A stretch of 11,764 nt of DNA from assembly GCA_947384645.1 (NCBI GenBank), contig CANDHX010000028.1:1-11764 (forward strand), in the 5' to 3' direction. Below the pieces are notes generated by a model. The model was not told the origin of the DNA. It saw nothing but the letters and a program-made list of their open reading frames with translations, and did not search any database. Numbering within the stretch: the stretch's first letter is position 1; each line of letters opens with the position of its first letter. Below, piece after piece: positions 1 to 5,706 of the stretch. This DNA comes from an uncultured Mycoplasmatota bacterium. Its GTDB lineage: Bacteria; Bacillota_I; Bacilli_A; RF39; UBA660. The translations under genes were made by a program, and so were the position numbers.

Positions 1-6
1 ATAAAA

Positions 7-258
7 ATGGGTATAGAAAGTTTTGATATAGAGTTCAAAAGATTTATAATGGATTTTTATAAAATAACACTTGAAGAATATAGTTTAATATTAGAACAAG
101 TAATAAATGATAGATATCCCAATATCTTAAAAGACCCGCTATTAAATAGTTATCCTATAATAAAAAATATATTATTAGCATATCCCATCGAACAAGAAAA
201 AATGGTTGGTGTAATACTAAATGGAGAACTTAGTGACCATATAAAAATTAAACATTAA
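7..258 (+). CDS. Unrecognised small protein, possibly 5'-truncated by the window edge
   Basis: An open frame of 83 codons ends in TAA and is followed by a hairpin terminator at 282-320. The two codons before the ATG are also open and no ribosome binding site is visible in the six available bases. This could therefore be the C-terminal part of a longer protein rather than a complete gene. The product is mixed polar and hydrophobic, with no Cys, no clear membrane segment and no motif I recognise. The composition (many Ile, Leu, Asn, Lys, Tyr) fits the AT-rich genome. Position directly before a terminator makes it likely that it is real, but no function can be assigned. Confidence 0.5.
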   Translation: MGIESFDIEFKRFIMDFYKITLEEYSLILEQVINDRYPNILKDPLLNSYPIIKNILLAYPIEQEKMVGVILNGELSDHIKIKH

Positions 259-281
259 ACAAATAATATATTTTTAATAAA

Positions 282-320
282 AAAAGAATATAGCTTATGT
301 AATGTTATATTCTTTTATTT
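282..320 (+). terminator. Weak intrinsic terminator after the first ORF
   Basis: A perfect 11-bp stem (282-292 with 306-316; left arm AAAAGAATATA) encloses a 13-nt loop and is followed by a few T residues. It has only one G-C pair, so it is weak. Its location just after the stop at 258 and before a new promoter supports a terminator role. Confidence 0.5.
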
Positions 321-373
321 ACGTAAATTTGTAAAGTCTGTTATTTCTTTTAAAGCATTAACTATAGCGATAA

Positions 374-382
374 TGGTATACT
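374..382 (+). promoter_or_regulatory. Extended -10 promoter for the lipoprotein gene
   Basis: TGGTATACT is an extended -10 element (TG, one base, TATACT) about 27 bases before the start codon at 410. No good -35 lies 17 bases upstream, as is common for extended -10 promoters. The ribosome binding site AGGAG is at 399-403. Confidence 0.45.
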
Positions 383-409
383 TACAAATAGAAGAAGTAG
401 GAGAAGTTT

Positions 410-1624
410 ATGAAAAGAAGTAAAAAATTAGGAACACTATTACTAATCGCTCTTGCAGCTACTGGCTGTGTCAAATATGATGGTAGAATGTCCATAAGAA
501 AGGATAAATCGATGGATTATTCTTTCATCTACGCATTAGATTCATCTATGACAGGAGACAAAACAGATAACTTCACGGACGGATTTGAAGAATTAAAAAA
601 GATGGAAGAAAAGGGTTATAAAGTAACCGAATACGATAAAGACGGCTACAAGGGAATTAAAATAGAAAAAAAGTTTAAAAATATAGACGACATAAGCTCA
701 ACTGTAGATGAAAAAAGCGAAGAACCCGAAATAGAATATAGCTTATCTAATCCCATGGAAGAAAAATCCGAAGAAAAAATTTTTACAATTAAAAAAGGTT
801 TTCTCAAAAATAAATATATAGCAAAATTCAACTTCAATACATCCGATGCAGGTTTCGATGACGATGCCGATGACTCGCAAGATAGTGACACTCCTTTTGA
901 TGATATAGATGACATGCCAAATGGTGACGATTTTAATACGGATGCCGATGAAGAAAATTCCTCAATTGGAGACTTATCTCAAATGGAATCCTTGATGAAA
1001 TCGCTAGATTTAAAATTTAAGATTTCATTACCGAGAAAAGCGCTTAGCCACAATGCCACCGACTCAAATGAATTAGAAACAGAACTTACATGGGATTTAG
1101 CCAAAGGTAACGTAGAAAAAATAGAATTCGAATTTGAACTGTACAATTTGACTAACATCTATATAGCTGGCGGAATAATACTATTCTTATTTATTATACT
1201 ATTTATAATTTCTAATAAAAAAGGACCAAAAGAAGCGATGGCAAATAATCCGAGCCCTAATATGTATAACCCTATAGAAGAAAACACTAATATTGACCAA
1301 GCAAGTAATACTTTCGTACCAAATGATATACCTCTTAACCCACAGCCGATGAAAGAACAAGTCGATTTAGACCAAAATTCAGTTGAAAATAACGTGGGAA
1401 CTGTAGAAGCATCCAATAATACTCAAAATACATTTATAACACAGTCTTATACTCCTAACACTCCAATTGAAAATCCGATAAATGATGCAAATAATTCTCA
1501 AAATGCTTTTATAGAACCAACACTAGAAAACGCCGAACCAACTGTACAACCAGCACAAGTTTCTCCTATAATAGATACTCCAACACAGGAAAGCGAGCCT
1601 AAAATTAATCCGTTTAACATATAG
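410..1624 (+). CDS. LppM-like lipoprotein with C-terminal membrane segment and Asn/Pro-rich tail
   Basis: The 404-aa product begins with a lipoprotein signal: basic N-terminus, hydrophobic stretch and a lipobox ending ATGC, so Cys20 would be lipidated. Residues 20-245 resemble the LppM family: Cys followed by a beta-rich segment with short polar strands, then a late FKISLPRKALSHNAT segment, a Trp and a last beta strand. They are interrupted by a low-complexity acidic stretch at about 147-182. A single transmembrane helix follows at about 250-268, flanked by Lys (N-K-K), then a ~135-aa Asn/Pro/Gln/Glu tail. If Cys20 is outside, the tail is cytoplasmic by the positive-inside rule. The tail contains three N-[TA]-F-[VI] repeats (residues 300, 340, 365) and ends NPFNI. 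The start has an AGGAG site seven bases upstream. The gene is monocistronic, between its own promoter and terminator. LppM identity is from pattern memory; the role is unknown. Confidence 0.75.
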   Translation: MKRSKKLGTLLLIALAATGCVKYDGRMSIRKDKSMDYSFIYALDSSMTGDKTDNFTDGFEELKKMEEKGYKVTEYDKDGYKGIKIEKKFKNIDDISSTVDEKSEEPEIEYSLSNPMEEKSEEKIFTIKKGFLKNKYIAKFNFNTSDAGFDDDADDSQDSDTPFDDIDDMPNGDDFNTDADEENSSIGDLSQMESLMKSLDLKFKISLPRKALSHNATDSNELETELTWDLAKGNVEKIEFEFELYNLTNIYIAGGIILFLFIILFIISNKKGPKEAMANNPSPNMYNPIEENTNIDQASNTFVPNDIPLNPQPMKEQVDLDQNSVENNVGTVEASNNTQNTFITQSYTPNTPIENPINDANNSQNAFIEPTLENAEPTVQPAQVSPIIDTPTQESEPKINPFNI

Positions 1625-1625
1625 T

Positions 1626-1660
1626 AAAAAAGTGAACTACTAAAAGTTCATTTTTTTATT
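1626..1660 (+). terminator. Intrinsic terminator after the lipoprotein gene
   Basis: The stem 1626-1637 pairs with 1646-1657 (core GTGAAC with GTTCAT, one G-U pair), with an 8-nt loop and a run of seven T. It lies directly after the TAG at 1622-1624. Confidence 0.8.
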
Positions 1661-1680
1661 AGAAATAGCTCTTGAAGCGT

Positions 1681-1709
1681 TTGACATAAAGTATACTGTT
1701 TGCTATAAT
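1681..1709 (+). promoter_or_regulatory. Consensus sigma-A promoter of the rpsF operon
   Basis: A perfect -35 (TTGACA, 1681-1686), a 17-bp spacer and a perfect -10 (TATAAT, 1704-1709) preceded by TG (extended -10). It is the strongest promoter visible here, as expected for a ribosomal-protein operon. Transcription should start near 1716, leaving a leader of about 65 bases. Confidence 0.92.
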
Positions 1710-1715
1710 AACATC

Positions 1716-1761
1716 GAGATTTCAAATCTCTTTGCTTTAGCTATTGACTAAAGCCGATTAG
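1716..1761 (+). promoter_or_regulatory. Structured rpsF leader, candidate S6:S18 autoregulatory RNA
   Basis: Two hairpins fill the leader. The first is GAGATT/AATCTC (1716-1721 with 1725-1730). The second is GCTTTAG/CTAAAGC (1734-1740 with 1748-1754), followed at once by CCG (1754-1756). Leaders of rpsF in many bacteria carry a hairpin with a CCG element that binds the S6:S18 complex and mimics its 16S rRNA site. The position and the CCG 3' of the stem fit that, but I could not build a clear lower stem, so the assignment is tentative. Confidence 0.5.
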
Positions 1762-1780
1762 ACCAAAAGGAGGTGTAGTT

Positions 1781-2071
1781 ATGAATAAATATGAATTGAT
1801 GTTCATAGTTAAAACTACAATGGAAGCTGATGCAGCAAGCTCTTTAGCGAACAATTACAAAAAAGTAATATCTTCACTAAATGGCAATGTTACAAACTAC
1901 AAAGACATGGGTCAAAAAAAACTTGCCTATGAAATCGAGCACCAAGTAAACGGTTTTTATTATGTATTCAATTTTGAAGCGACAACTGATACTATTAAAG
2001 AATTAGACCGTCGATTGAGACTTGATGAAAATATATTGAGACATATGATTATAAGATTAGATGAAGAGTAG
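1781..2071 (+). CDS. rpsF: 30S ribosomal protein S6
   Basis: This 96-aa protein has the usual S6 length and start (NKYELMFIV), with the mid-protein MGQKKLAYEIEHQVNGFYYV and the Arg-rich RRLRLDENILRHMI segment typical of the family. S6 binds S18 and helps assemble the platform of the small subunit. The ATG at 1781 has a strong AGGAGGTG site at 1770-1776. It is first in an rpsF-ssb-rpsR operon, the standard Firmicutes order; the next gene starts 9 bases after its stop. Expression is likely controlled by the structured leader just upstream, through S6:S18 feedback (inference). Confidence 0.97.
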   Translation: MNKYELMFIVKTTMEADAASSLANNYKKVISSLNGNVTNYKDMGQKKLAYEIEHQVNGFYYVFNFEATTDTIKELDRRLRLDENILRHMIIRLDEE

Positions 2072-2080
2072 GAGTTTATT

Positions 2081-2602
2081 ATGAATAGAACAATATTAGT
2101 AGGAAGGCTAACTGCTGACCCTGAACTTAGAACTACTCCAAACGGAATAGCGACAACACGTATCACGGTAGCAATTAACAGATTGCCAAATGCAAATGGA
2201 GAAAGAATAGCAGACTTTATAAATGTAGTCGTCTGGAGAAGACAAGCGGAAAACGTTGCAAAGTTCTGTACTAAAGGCTCGCTAGTAGGAATCGAAGGCA
2301 GACTTCAATCGAGAAGTTATGATGCCCAAGACGGAACGAGACGATATGTTACAGAAGTAATAGCGGATAACGTTACATTCTTAGGAAGCAAATCTTCAAC
2401 TGGAGGAACACAAGTAACGCCACCTATGGACGATATGACTAATAATGTCCAAGACATTATGGGAACTTCACCTATACAAGATGACGTACCATTCCCAACA
2501 GGAGAAGAAATGTCGAGTTCTACTACAACAGATGTTTCAGAAGACCCATTTAAAGACTTTGGAGAAGAAGTAGTACTAAGTGATGACGACCTACCATTCT
2601 AA
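2081..2602 (+). CDS. ssb: Single-stranded DNA-binding protein
   Basis: The 173-aa product starts with the classic SSB motif MNRTILVGRLTADPELR and keeps the OB-fold through about residue 105, including FINVVVWRRQAENVAKF and GSLVGIEGRLQSRSY. A Gly/Thr/Ser/Asp-rich flexible linker follows. The protein ends in DDDLPF, the acidic tip that recruits replication and repair partners. It coats single-stranded DNA during replication and repair as a homotetramer. An AGGAG site lies about seven bases before the ATG. It is translated between the two ribosomal genes, as in other Firmicutes. The length matches Bacillus SSB (about 170 aa), and nothing looks truncated. Confidence 0.97.
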   Translation: MNRTILVGRLTADPELRTTPNGIATTRITVAINRLPNANGERIADFINVVVWRRQAENVAKFCTKGSLVGIEGRLQSRSYDAQDGTRRYVTEVIADNVTFLGSKSSTGGTQVTPPMDDMTNNVQDIMGTSPIQDDVPFPTGEEMSSSTTTDVSEDPFKDFGEEVVLSDDDLPF

Positions 2603-2621
2603 CAAGAAGGGAGAAAAAACT

Positions 2622-2837
2622 ATGGCAGAATTTTATCGCAAAAAGAAAAAAATTTGTCAAATGTGCGCTGGAAAAGATGTTAACTATAAAGATGTTATGA
2701 TAGTTTCTAAATATATAAATGAAAAAGGAAAAATCATGCCAAGACGTCAAACAGGTGCTTGTGCAAGACATCAAAGATATATAGCTGAACAAATCAAAAG
2801 AGCGCGTTTCATGGCTTTAATACCATATGTAAAATAG
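2622..2837 (+). CDS. rpsR: 30S ribosomal protein S18 (zinc-ribbon, C+ form)
   Basis: I place the start at the ATG at 2622, giving 71 aa (MAEFYRKKKKICQMC...). This ATG follows the purine-rich AAGAAGGGAG site right after the ssb stop. An in-frame ATG at 2580 would add 14 unlikely residues inside ssb. The family core is clear: YKDV, GKIMPRRQTG, HQR and IKRARFMALIPYV. It keeps four potential zinc ligands, C12-x2-C15 and C47-x2-H50, the C+ form of S18; Bacillus subtilis and E. coli S18 lack them. S18 binds S6 on the small-subunit platform. It is the last gene of the rpsF operon, with a terminator overlapping its stop codon. Confidence 0.95.
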   Translation: MAEFYRKKKKICQMCAGKDVNYKDVMIVSKYINEKGKIMPRRQTGACARHQRYIAEQIKRARFMALIPYVK

Positions 2838-2863
2838 ACCCAAAAGGTCTTTTTATTTTTTTT
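2836..2863 (+). terminator. Intrinsic terminator of the rpsF-ssb-rpsR operon
   Basis: The stem AGACC/GGTCT (2836-2840 with 2846-2850) has a CAAAA loop and is followed by T4-A-T8. The left arm starts inside the rpsR stop codon. Confidence 0.85.
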
Positions 2864-2872
2864 GCTTTATTA

Positions 2873-2878
2873 TATAAT
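2873..2878 (+). promoter_or_regulatory. -10 box for the membrane protein gene at 2902
   Basis: A perfect TATAAT lies ten bases after the rpsR terminator T-tract. The -35 position (about 2850-2855) falls within that T-tract and matches consensus poorly. The predicted start near 2885 would leave a leader of only about 17 bases before the ATG at 2902, just including the AGTAGG site at 2889-2894. Confidence 0.45.
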
Positions 2879-2901
2879 GGGATTGAGAAGTAGGTTTTAG
2901 T

Positions 2902-2946
2902 ATGGATAAGTTACAAAAAAAGATTATGACTTTGGATTATATTTAA
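2902..2946 (+). other. Frame-split 5' end of the following membrane protein gene, with A AAA AAG slippery heptamer
   Basis: ATG at 2902 has a usable ribosome binding site (AGTAGG, 2889-2894, 7-base spacer) but opens a frame of only 14 codons, ending TAA at 2944-2946. In this frame the ribosome reads CAA AAA AAG, so positions 2916-2922 form the -1 slippery heptamer A AAA AAG. A -1 shift there continues directly into the frame of the downstream gene (GAT at 2922 through ATG at 2973 with no stop). It would add MDKLQKK plus a hydrophobic stretch to that protein. A single extra A in the A7 run (2915-2921) would do the same. Whether this is programmed slippage, a phase-variable tract, a disabling mutation or an assembly error cannot be told from sequence alone. 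Confidence 0.6.
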
Positions 2947-2972
2947 AGATTTTTTTTATACTAATCTTTATA

Positions 2973-3806
2973 ATGTCATTGCCCTTAAAAAGTATAGCAT
3001 TTGAATATATGAGTACATCGGCTTCTATTCGCATGTTTAGTGTTAAAGGAGTCCCCATAGCCACAATAGCAATAGTCTTCTTCGTTTATTCTCTATATAA
3101 GAAAAACAAAAAATTACAGACTATTTCAATCATAGTGTTATTTTTATCTTATATTTATACTGTATATACATTCATAAACGTCGAAACTTTAATAGACTCT
3201 ATGGAAGTTCTAGAAAAAGAACATTTTCAAATCAAAGAAGGTATAATATTTTATACTTTAAGTTATATAATACTCTTGATAAGCCTATTTATACCATCCA
3301 AAAAAGACTCAACAGTGGACACTAAAATAGAAGAAATGACTTCGAATATAAAAGGACAATATATATTGGCAAACTATGTTTTTGGAATAGAAAAAAGACC
3401 TGACCTATATCGAAAAATATCAGCTCTTGCGACTACTGAAGACATCGATTATTTAGAAGTAATAATCGACATGGAAAACCCTACAAAAATACAGATACCG
3501 AAATCCAAAATAAAAAATATCGAATCTAAAACTAGTATGATTGGAGAGGCAGTATCTTCGACGAGCAATTATGGAATGGCAGAAAACATAAGAGACACAA
3601 TCCTCTTTGGACCTGTAGTGGGCTCGACAATAATGCTGATTAAGGGAGACAAAATAAAAGAATACAATAAAATTCAAAATAAAATAATATATGAAATCAC
3701 TTTAACATACGAAAATGATAAAAATGAAGAGAAAAAATTTATGTTTCAAAGCAAAGAAAATCCTAGTAAATTTCTCGAACTATTTCAAAATAATCATAAT
3801 ATATAA
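2973..3806 (+). CDS. Unrecognised multi-pass membrane protein with C-terminal beta-rich (PH-like?) domain
   Basis: The continuous frame from ATG 2973 encodes 277 aa. Hydrophobic helices lie at about residues 25-42, 50-68 and 88-107, followed by a soluble region of about 170 residues. That region shows alternating strand patterns (ILANYVFGI, YLEVIIDM, IYEITLTYENDKNEEKKFMFQS) and ends in an amphipathic FLELFQ helix. The layout resembles a membrane-linked PH/GRAM-like domain, but that is only a pattern impression. ATG 2973 has no Shine-Dalgarno sequence. The frame is open upstream to 2910 and encodes another hydrophobic stretch (LYLKIFFILIFIM), so the native N-terminus probably begins at 2902 in the other frame, giving about 301 aa with four membrane segments. 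The gene is monocistronic with its own terminator. Function unknown. Confidence 0.7.
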   Translation: MSLPLKSIAFEYMSTSASIRMFSVKGVPIATIAIVFFVYSLYKKNKKLQTISIIVLFLSYIYTVYTFINVETLIDSMEVLEKEHFQIKEGIIFYTLSYIILLISLFIPSKKDSTVDTKIEEMTSNIKGQYILANYVFGIEKRPDLYRKISALATTEDIDYLEVIIDMENPTKIQIPKSKIKNIESKTSMIGEAVSSTSNYGMAENIRDTILFGPVVGSTIMLIKGDKIKEYNKIQNKIIYEITLTYENDKNEEKKFMFQSKENPSKFLELFQNNHNI

Positions 3807-3820
3807 TTATGGTTTTTTTT
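3792..3820 (+). terminator. Intrinsic terminator after the membrane protein gene
   Basis: The arm AATCATAAT (3792-3800) pairs with ATTATGGTT (3806-3814), with one G-U pair and a 5-nt loop, followed by a T run to 3820. The stop codon lies in the loop. Confidence 0.7.
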
Positions 3821-3860
3821 ATTACAATTGAATCGAGAGGTTTATTTTTTTACTCTCATT

Positions 3861-3869
3861 TGATATAAT
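3861..3869 (+). promoter_or_regulatory. Extended -10 promoter for the rplI-dnaB run
   Basis: TGATATAAT is an extended -10 with a perfect TATAAT at 3864-3869. The -35 position (TTTATT, 3841-3846) is weak and lies in a T-rich stretch between GAGAG and CTCTC inverted repeats (3835-3839 and 3853-3857). The start near 3876 gives a leader of about 24 bases. Confidence 0.6.
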
Positions 3870-3899
3870 ACTTAAGACGAAAGAAAGACTGGTGAAAAC

Positions 3900-4337
3900 A
3901 TGAAGGTCATTTTACTCAAAGATGTCAAAAAACAGGGGAAAAAAGACGACGTTCTAGAAGTATCAGACGGATATGCTAAAAATTTTTTAATCAAAAATAA
4001 CCTAGCTGTTCCCTATACTAAAACTAGCAAAACGATATTAGAAAACGAACTGGATAAAAGAGCGAAAGATGAAGAAACTTTAATAAAAGAATGTAAAAAA
4101 ATGAAAGAAAAAATGGAAAAAGAAAAATTCAGTTTTACATTCAAATCTGGAAAAGATGGAAAGCTTTTTGGTACTGTCTCGACCAAAGCTCTAAGCGAAG
4201 AACTTAAAAAAAATGGTTACGATATAGATAAAAAACAGATTGAAATGAATGTTAAAATCGACTCTCTTGGAGTATATAATATAAAAATAAAGTTACACAA
4301 AGAAGTCGAAGCTACTATAAAAGTCCACATTTGTTAG
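3900..4337 (+). CDS. rplI: 50S ribosomal protein L9
   Basis: The 145-aa product is close to the usual L9 length (about 148). It starts with the conserved N-domain: MKVILLKDVKKQGKK, then VSDGYAKNFLIKNNLA. A long charged helix follows (about 40-75, Lys/Glu-rich), then the C-domain with the FGTVSTKALSEEL motif. L9 binds 23S rRNA near the base of the L1 stalk and helps limit frameshifting. The start has a GGTGA site five bases upstream. It heads the run to dnaB, the usual Firmicutes pairing; its stop codon sits within two bases of the dnaB ribosome binding site, which suggests coupled translation. Confidence 0.95.
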   Translation: MKVILLKDVKKQGKKDDVLEVSDGYAKNFLIKNNLAVPYTKTSKTILENELDKRAKDEETLIKECKKMKEKMEKEKFSFTFKSGKDGKLFGTVSTKALSEELKKNGYDIDKKQIEMNVKIDSLGVYNIKIKLHKEVEATIKVHIC

Positions 4338-4350
4338 GAGGTAATGATGC

Positions 4351-5706
4351 ATGGCTAATAGAAAAATGCCCCAAAATCTCGAAGCAGAAATGTCAGCCTT
4401 AAGTGCTTGTTTATTGATGCCTAGTGCTACAGATAAAGTATGCGAAAATTTAATACCCGACATGTTCTTTAGCGATGCCAATCGAAAAATTTTTGAAGCG
4501 ATTTTTAACTTACACGAAAATAAACTTCCGATAGACTACACGACATTGACAAACGAATTGGAAAAAAACAACACTCTAGCACTAATAGGTGGAATGGAAT
4601 ATCTAAGTGATGTCGTAGACGCTATAGTAAGTGCTGCTAATCTAGACTATTACATCAACATCATCCAAGAAAAATACTTGAGAAGAAGACTCATAGAAGT
4701 TTCAACTGACATAACGACTTCGGCATATGAAGAATCGACAGACACAAACGACGTCGTAGACAACGCTGAAAAACAAATTTTTACTGTAACAAAGGAGAGA
4801 AAAGCAGGAGAATTCAAAAGCATAAGCGAAGTACTTCGTTCAACTCAAGCGAGAATTGAATTTCTAGCAAAAAACGGTTCTGCGATAACTGGTCTTCCTA
4901 CGGGATTTACCGACATCGACATTATGACCAGCGGATTACACGAAAACGAACTCATCATAATCGCAGCAAGACCTGCCATGGGTAAAACGGCTTTTGCTAT
5001 AAACTTAGCAGTAAATGCAGCCCTGTCGACTCCTAAAGCGGTTGCTATCTTCAATTTGGAAATGGGAGCAGAGCAACTAGCAGAACGTATGATAGGCTCG
5101 GTCGGCGGAATCGACATGAAAAAACTCAAAACGGGTTCCTTGGATGACAAAGACTGGCAAAAAGTAAACGAAGCGATGAGTGAACTGGGTGAAACTAACA
5201 TATATATAGAAGACACATCTGGTATAACAGTAGGCGACATACGAGCTAAATGCCGCCGGTTAGCAAATTCCGAAAAAGGATTAGCTCTTGTAATAATCGA
5301 CTACCTCCAATTAATTCAAGGCGGAGCGAGATACGCTGGAAATAGACAACAAGAAGTATCAGAAATTTCTCGTTCACTTAAAACGATGGCTTTAGAATTA
5401 AAAGTACCAGTCATCGCCTTAGCCCAACTCTCACGTGCTGTCGAATTGAGAGAAGACAAACGACCTATAATGAGTGACCTACGTGAATCCGGTTCGATAG
5501 AACAGGATGCCGACATAGTAGCATTTCTCTATAGAGATGACTACTATAATCCCGATAAACACGACTTAAGTGGCAATACATCTGTAACAGAATTTATAGT
5601 TGGAAAACACCGTAGCGGAAACACGGGAACAGTCGAATTACTATTTGAAAAGAACTTGAGTAATTTTGCCGATTACATAAAAAAGGAGAATGAAAATAAT
5701 GGGTAA
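4351..5706 (+). CDS. dnaB: Replicative DNA helicase DnaB (DnaC in Bacillus naming)
   Basis: This 451-aa protein has the full two-domain layout. The N-terminal domain (about 1-100) starts with NLEAEMSALSACL and contains FFSDANRKIFEAI. The RecA-like ATPase domain follows. Walker A is ARPAMGKT (206-213, Lys212) and Walker B ends at Asp317 in VIIDYLQLI. Also present are ALAQLSRAVE, the sensor-like MSDLRESGSIEQDAD and the late KHRSGNTG DNA-binding/arginine-finger region. It unwinds DNA ahead of the replisome as a hexamer, with primase. AGGAGG at 4336-4341 serves the ATG at 4351. The nearby ATGs at 4344 and 4347 are out of frame and hit a stop after a few codons. The next gene overlaps its last eight bases. 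No intein or insertion is seen. Confidence 0.97.
   Translation: MANRKMPQNLEAEMSALSACLLMPSATDKVCENLIPDMFFSDANRKIFEAIFNLHENKLPIDYTTLTNELEKNNTLALIGGMEYLSDVVDAIVSAANLDYYINIIQEKYLRRRLIEVSTDITTSAYEESTDTNDVVDNAEKQIFTVTKERKAGEFKSISEVLRSTQARIEFLAKNGSAITGLPTGFTDIDIMTSGLHENELIIIAARPAMGKTAFAINLAVNAALSTPKAVAIFNLEMGAEQLAERMIGSVGGIDMKKLKTGSLDDKDWQKVNEAMSELGETNIYIEDTSGITVGDIRAKCRRLANSEKGLALVIIDYLQLIQGGARYAGNRQQEVSEISRSLKTMALELKVPVIALAQLSRAVELREDKRPIMSDLRESGSIEQDADIVAFLYRDDYYNPDKHDLSGNTSVTEFIVGKHRSGNTGTVELLFEKNLSNFADYIKKENENNG

Noticed and set aside
2580..2621. Upstream in-frame ATG extending rpsR into ssb
   Set aside because: It would lie inside ssb with no binding site, while ATG 2622 has one and gives the normal S18 N-terminus.
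4344..4358. Tiny ORF (ATG ATG CAT GGC TAA) overlapping the dnaB start
   Set aside because: It is only 2 bases from the Shine-Dalgarno core and four codons long. It is more likely a chance result of the GTAATGATGC sequence than a regulatory leader peptide.
4845..5240. Minus-strand open frame of 131 codons inside dnaB
   Set aside because: It is antisense to a well-conserved gene, has no binding site or motif, and its composition mirrors the dnaB codons.
5690..5698. Upstream ATG for the M23 peptidase
   Set aside because: It directly abuts the AAGGAGA site, leaving almost no spacer; ATG 5699 has a workable spacer of about 10 bases.
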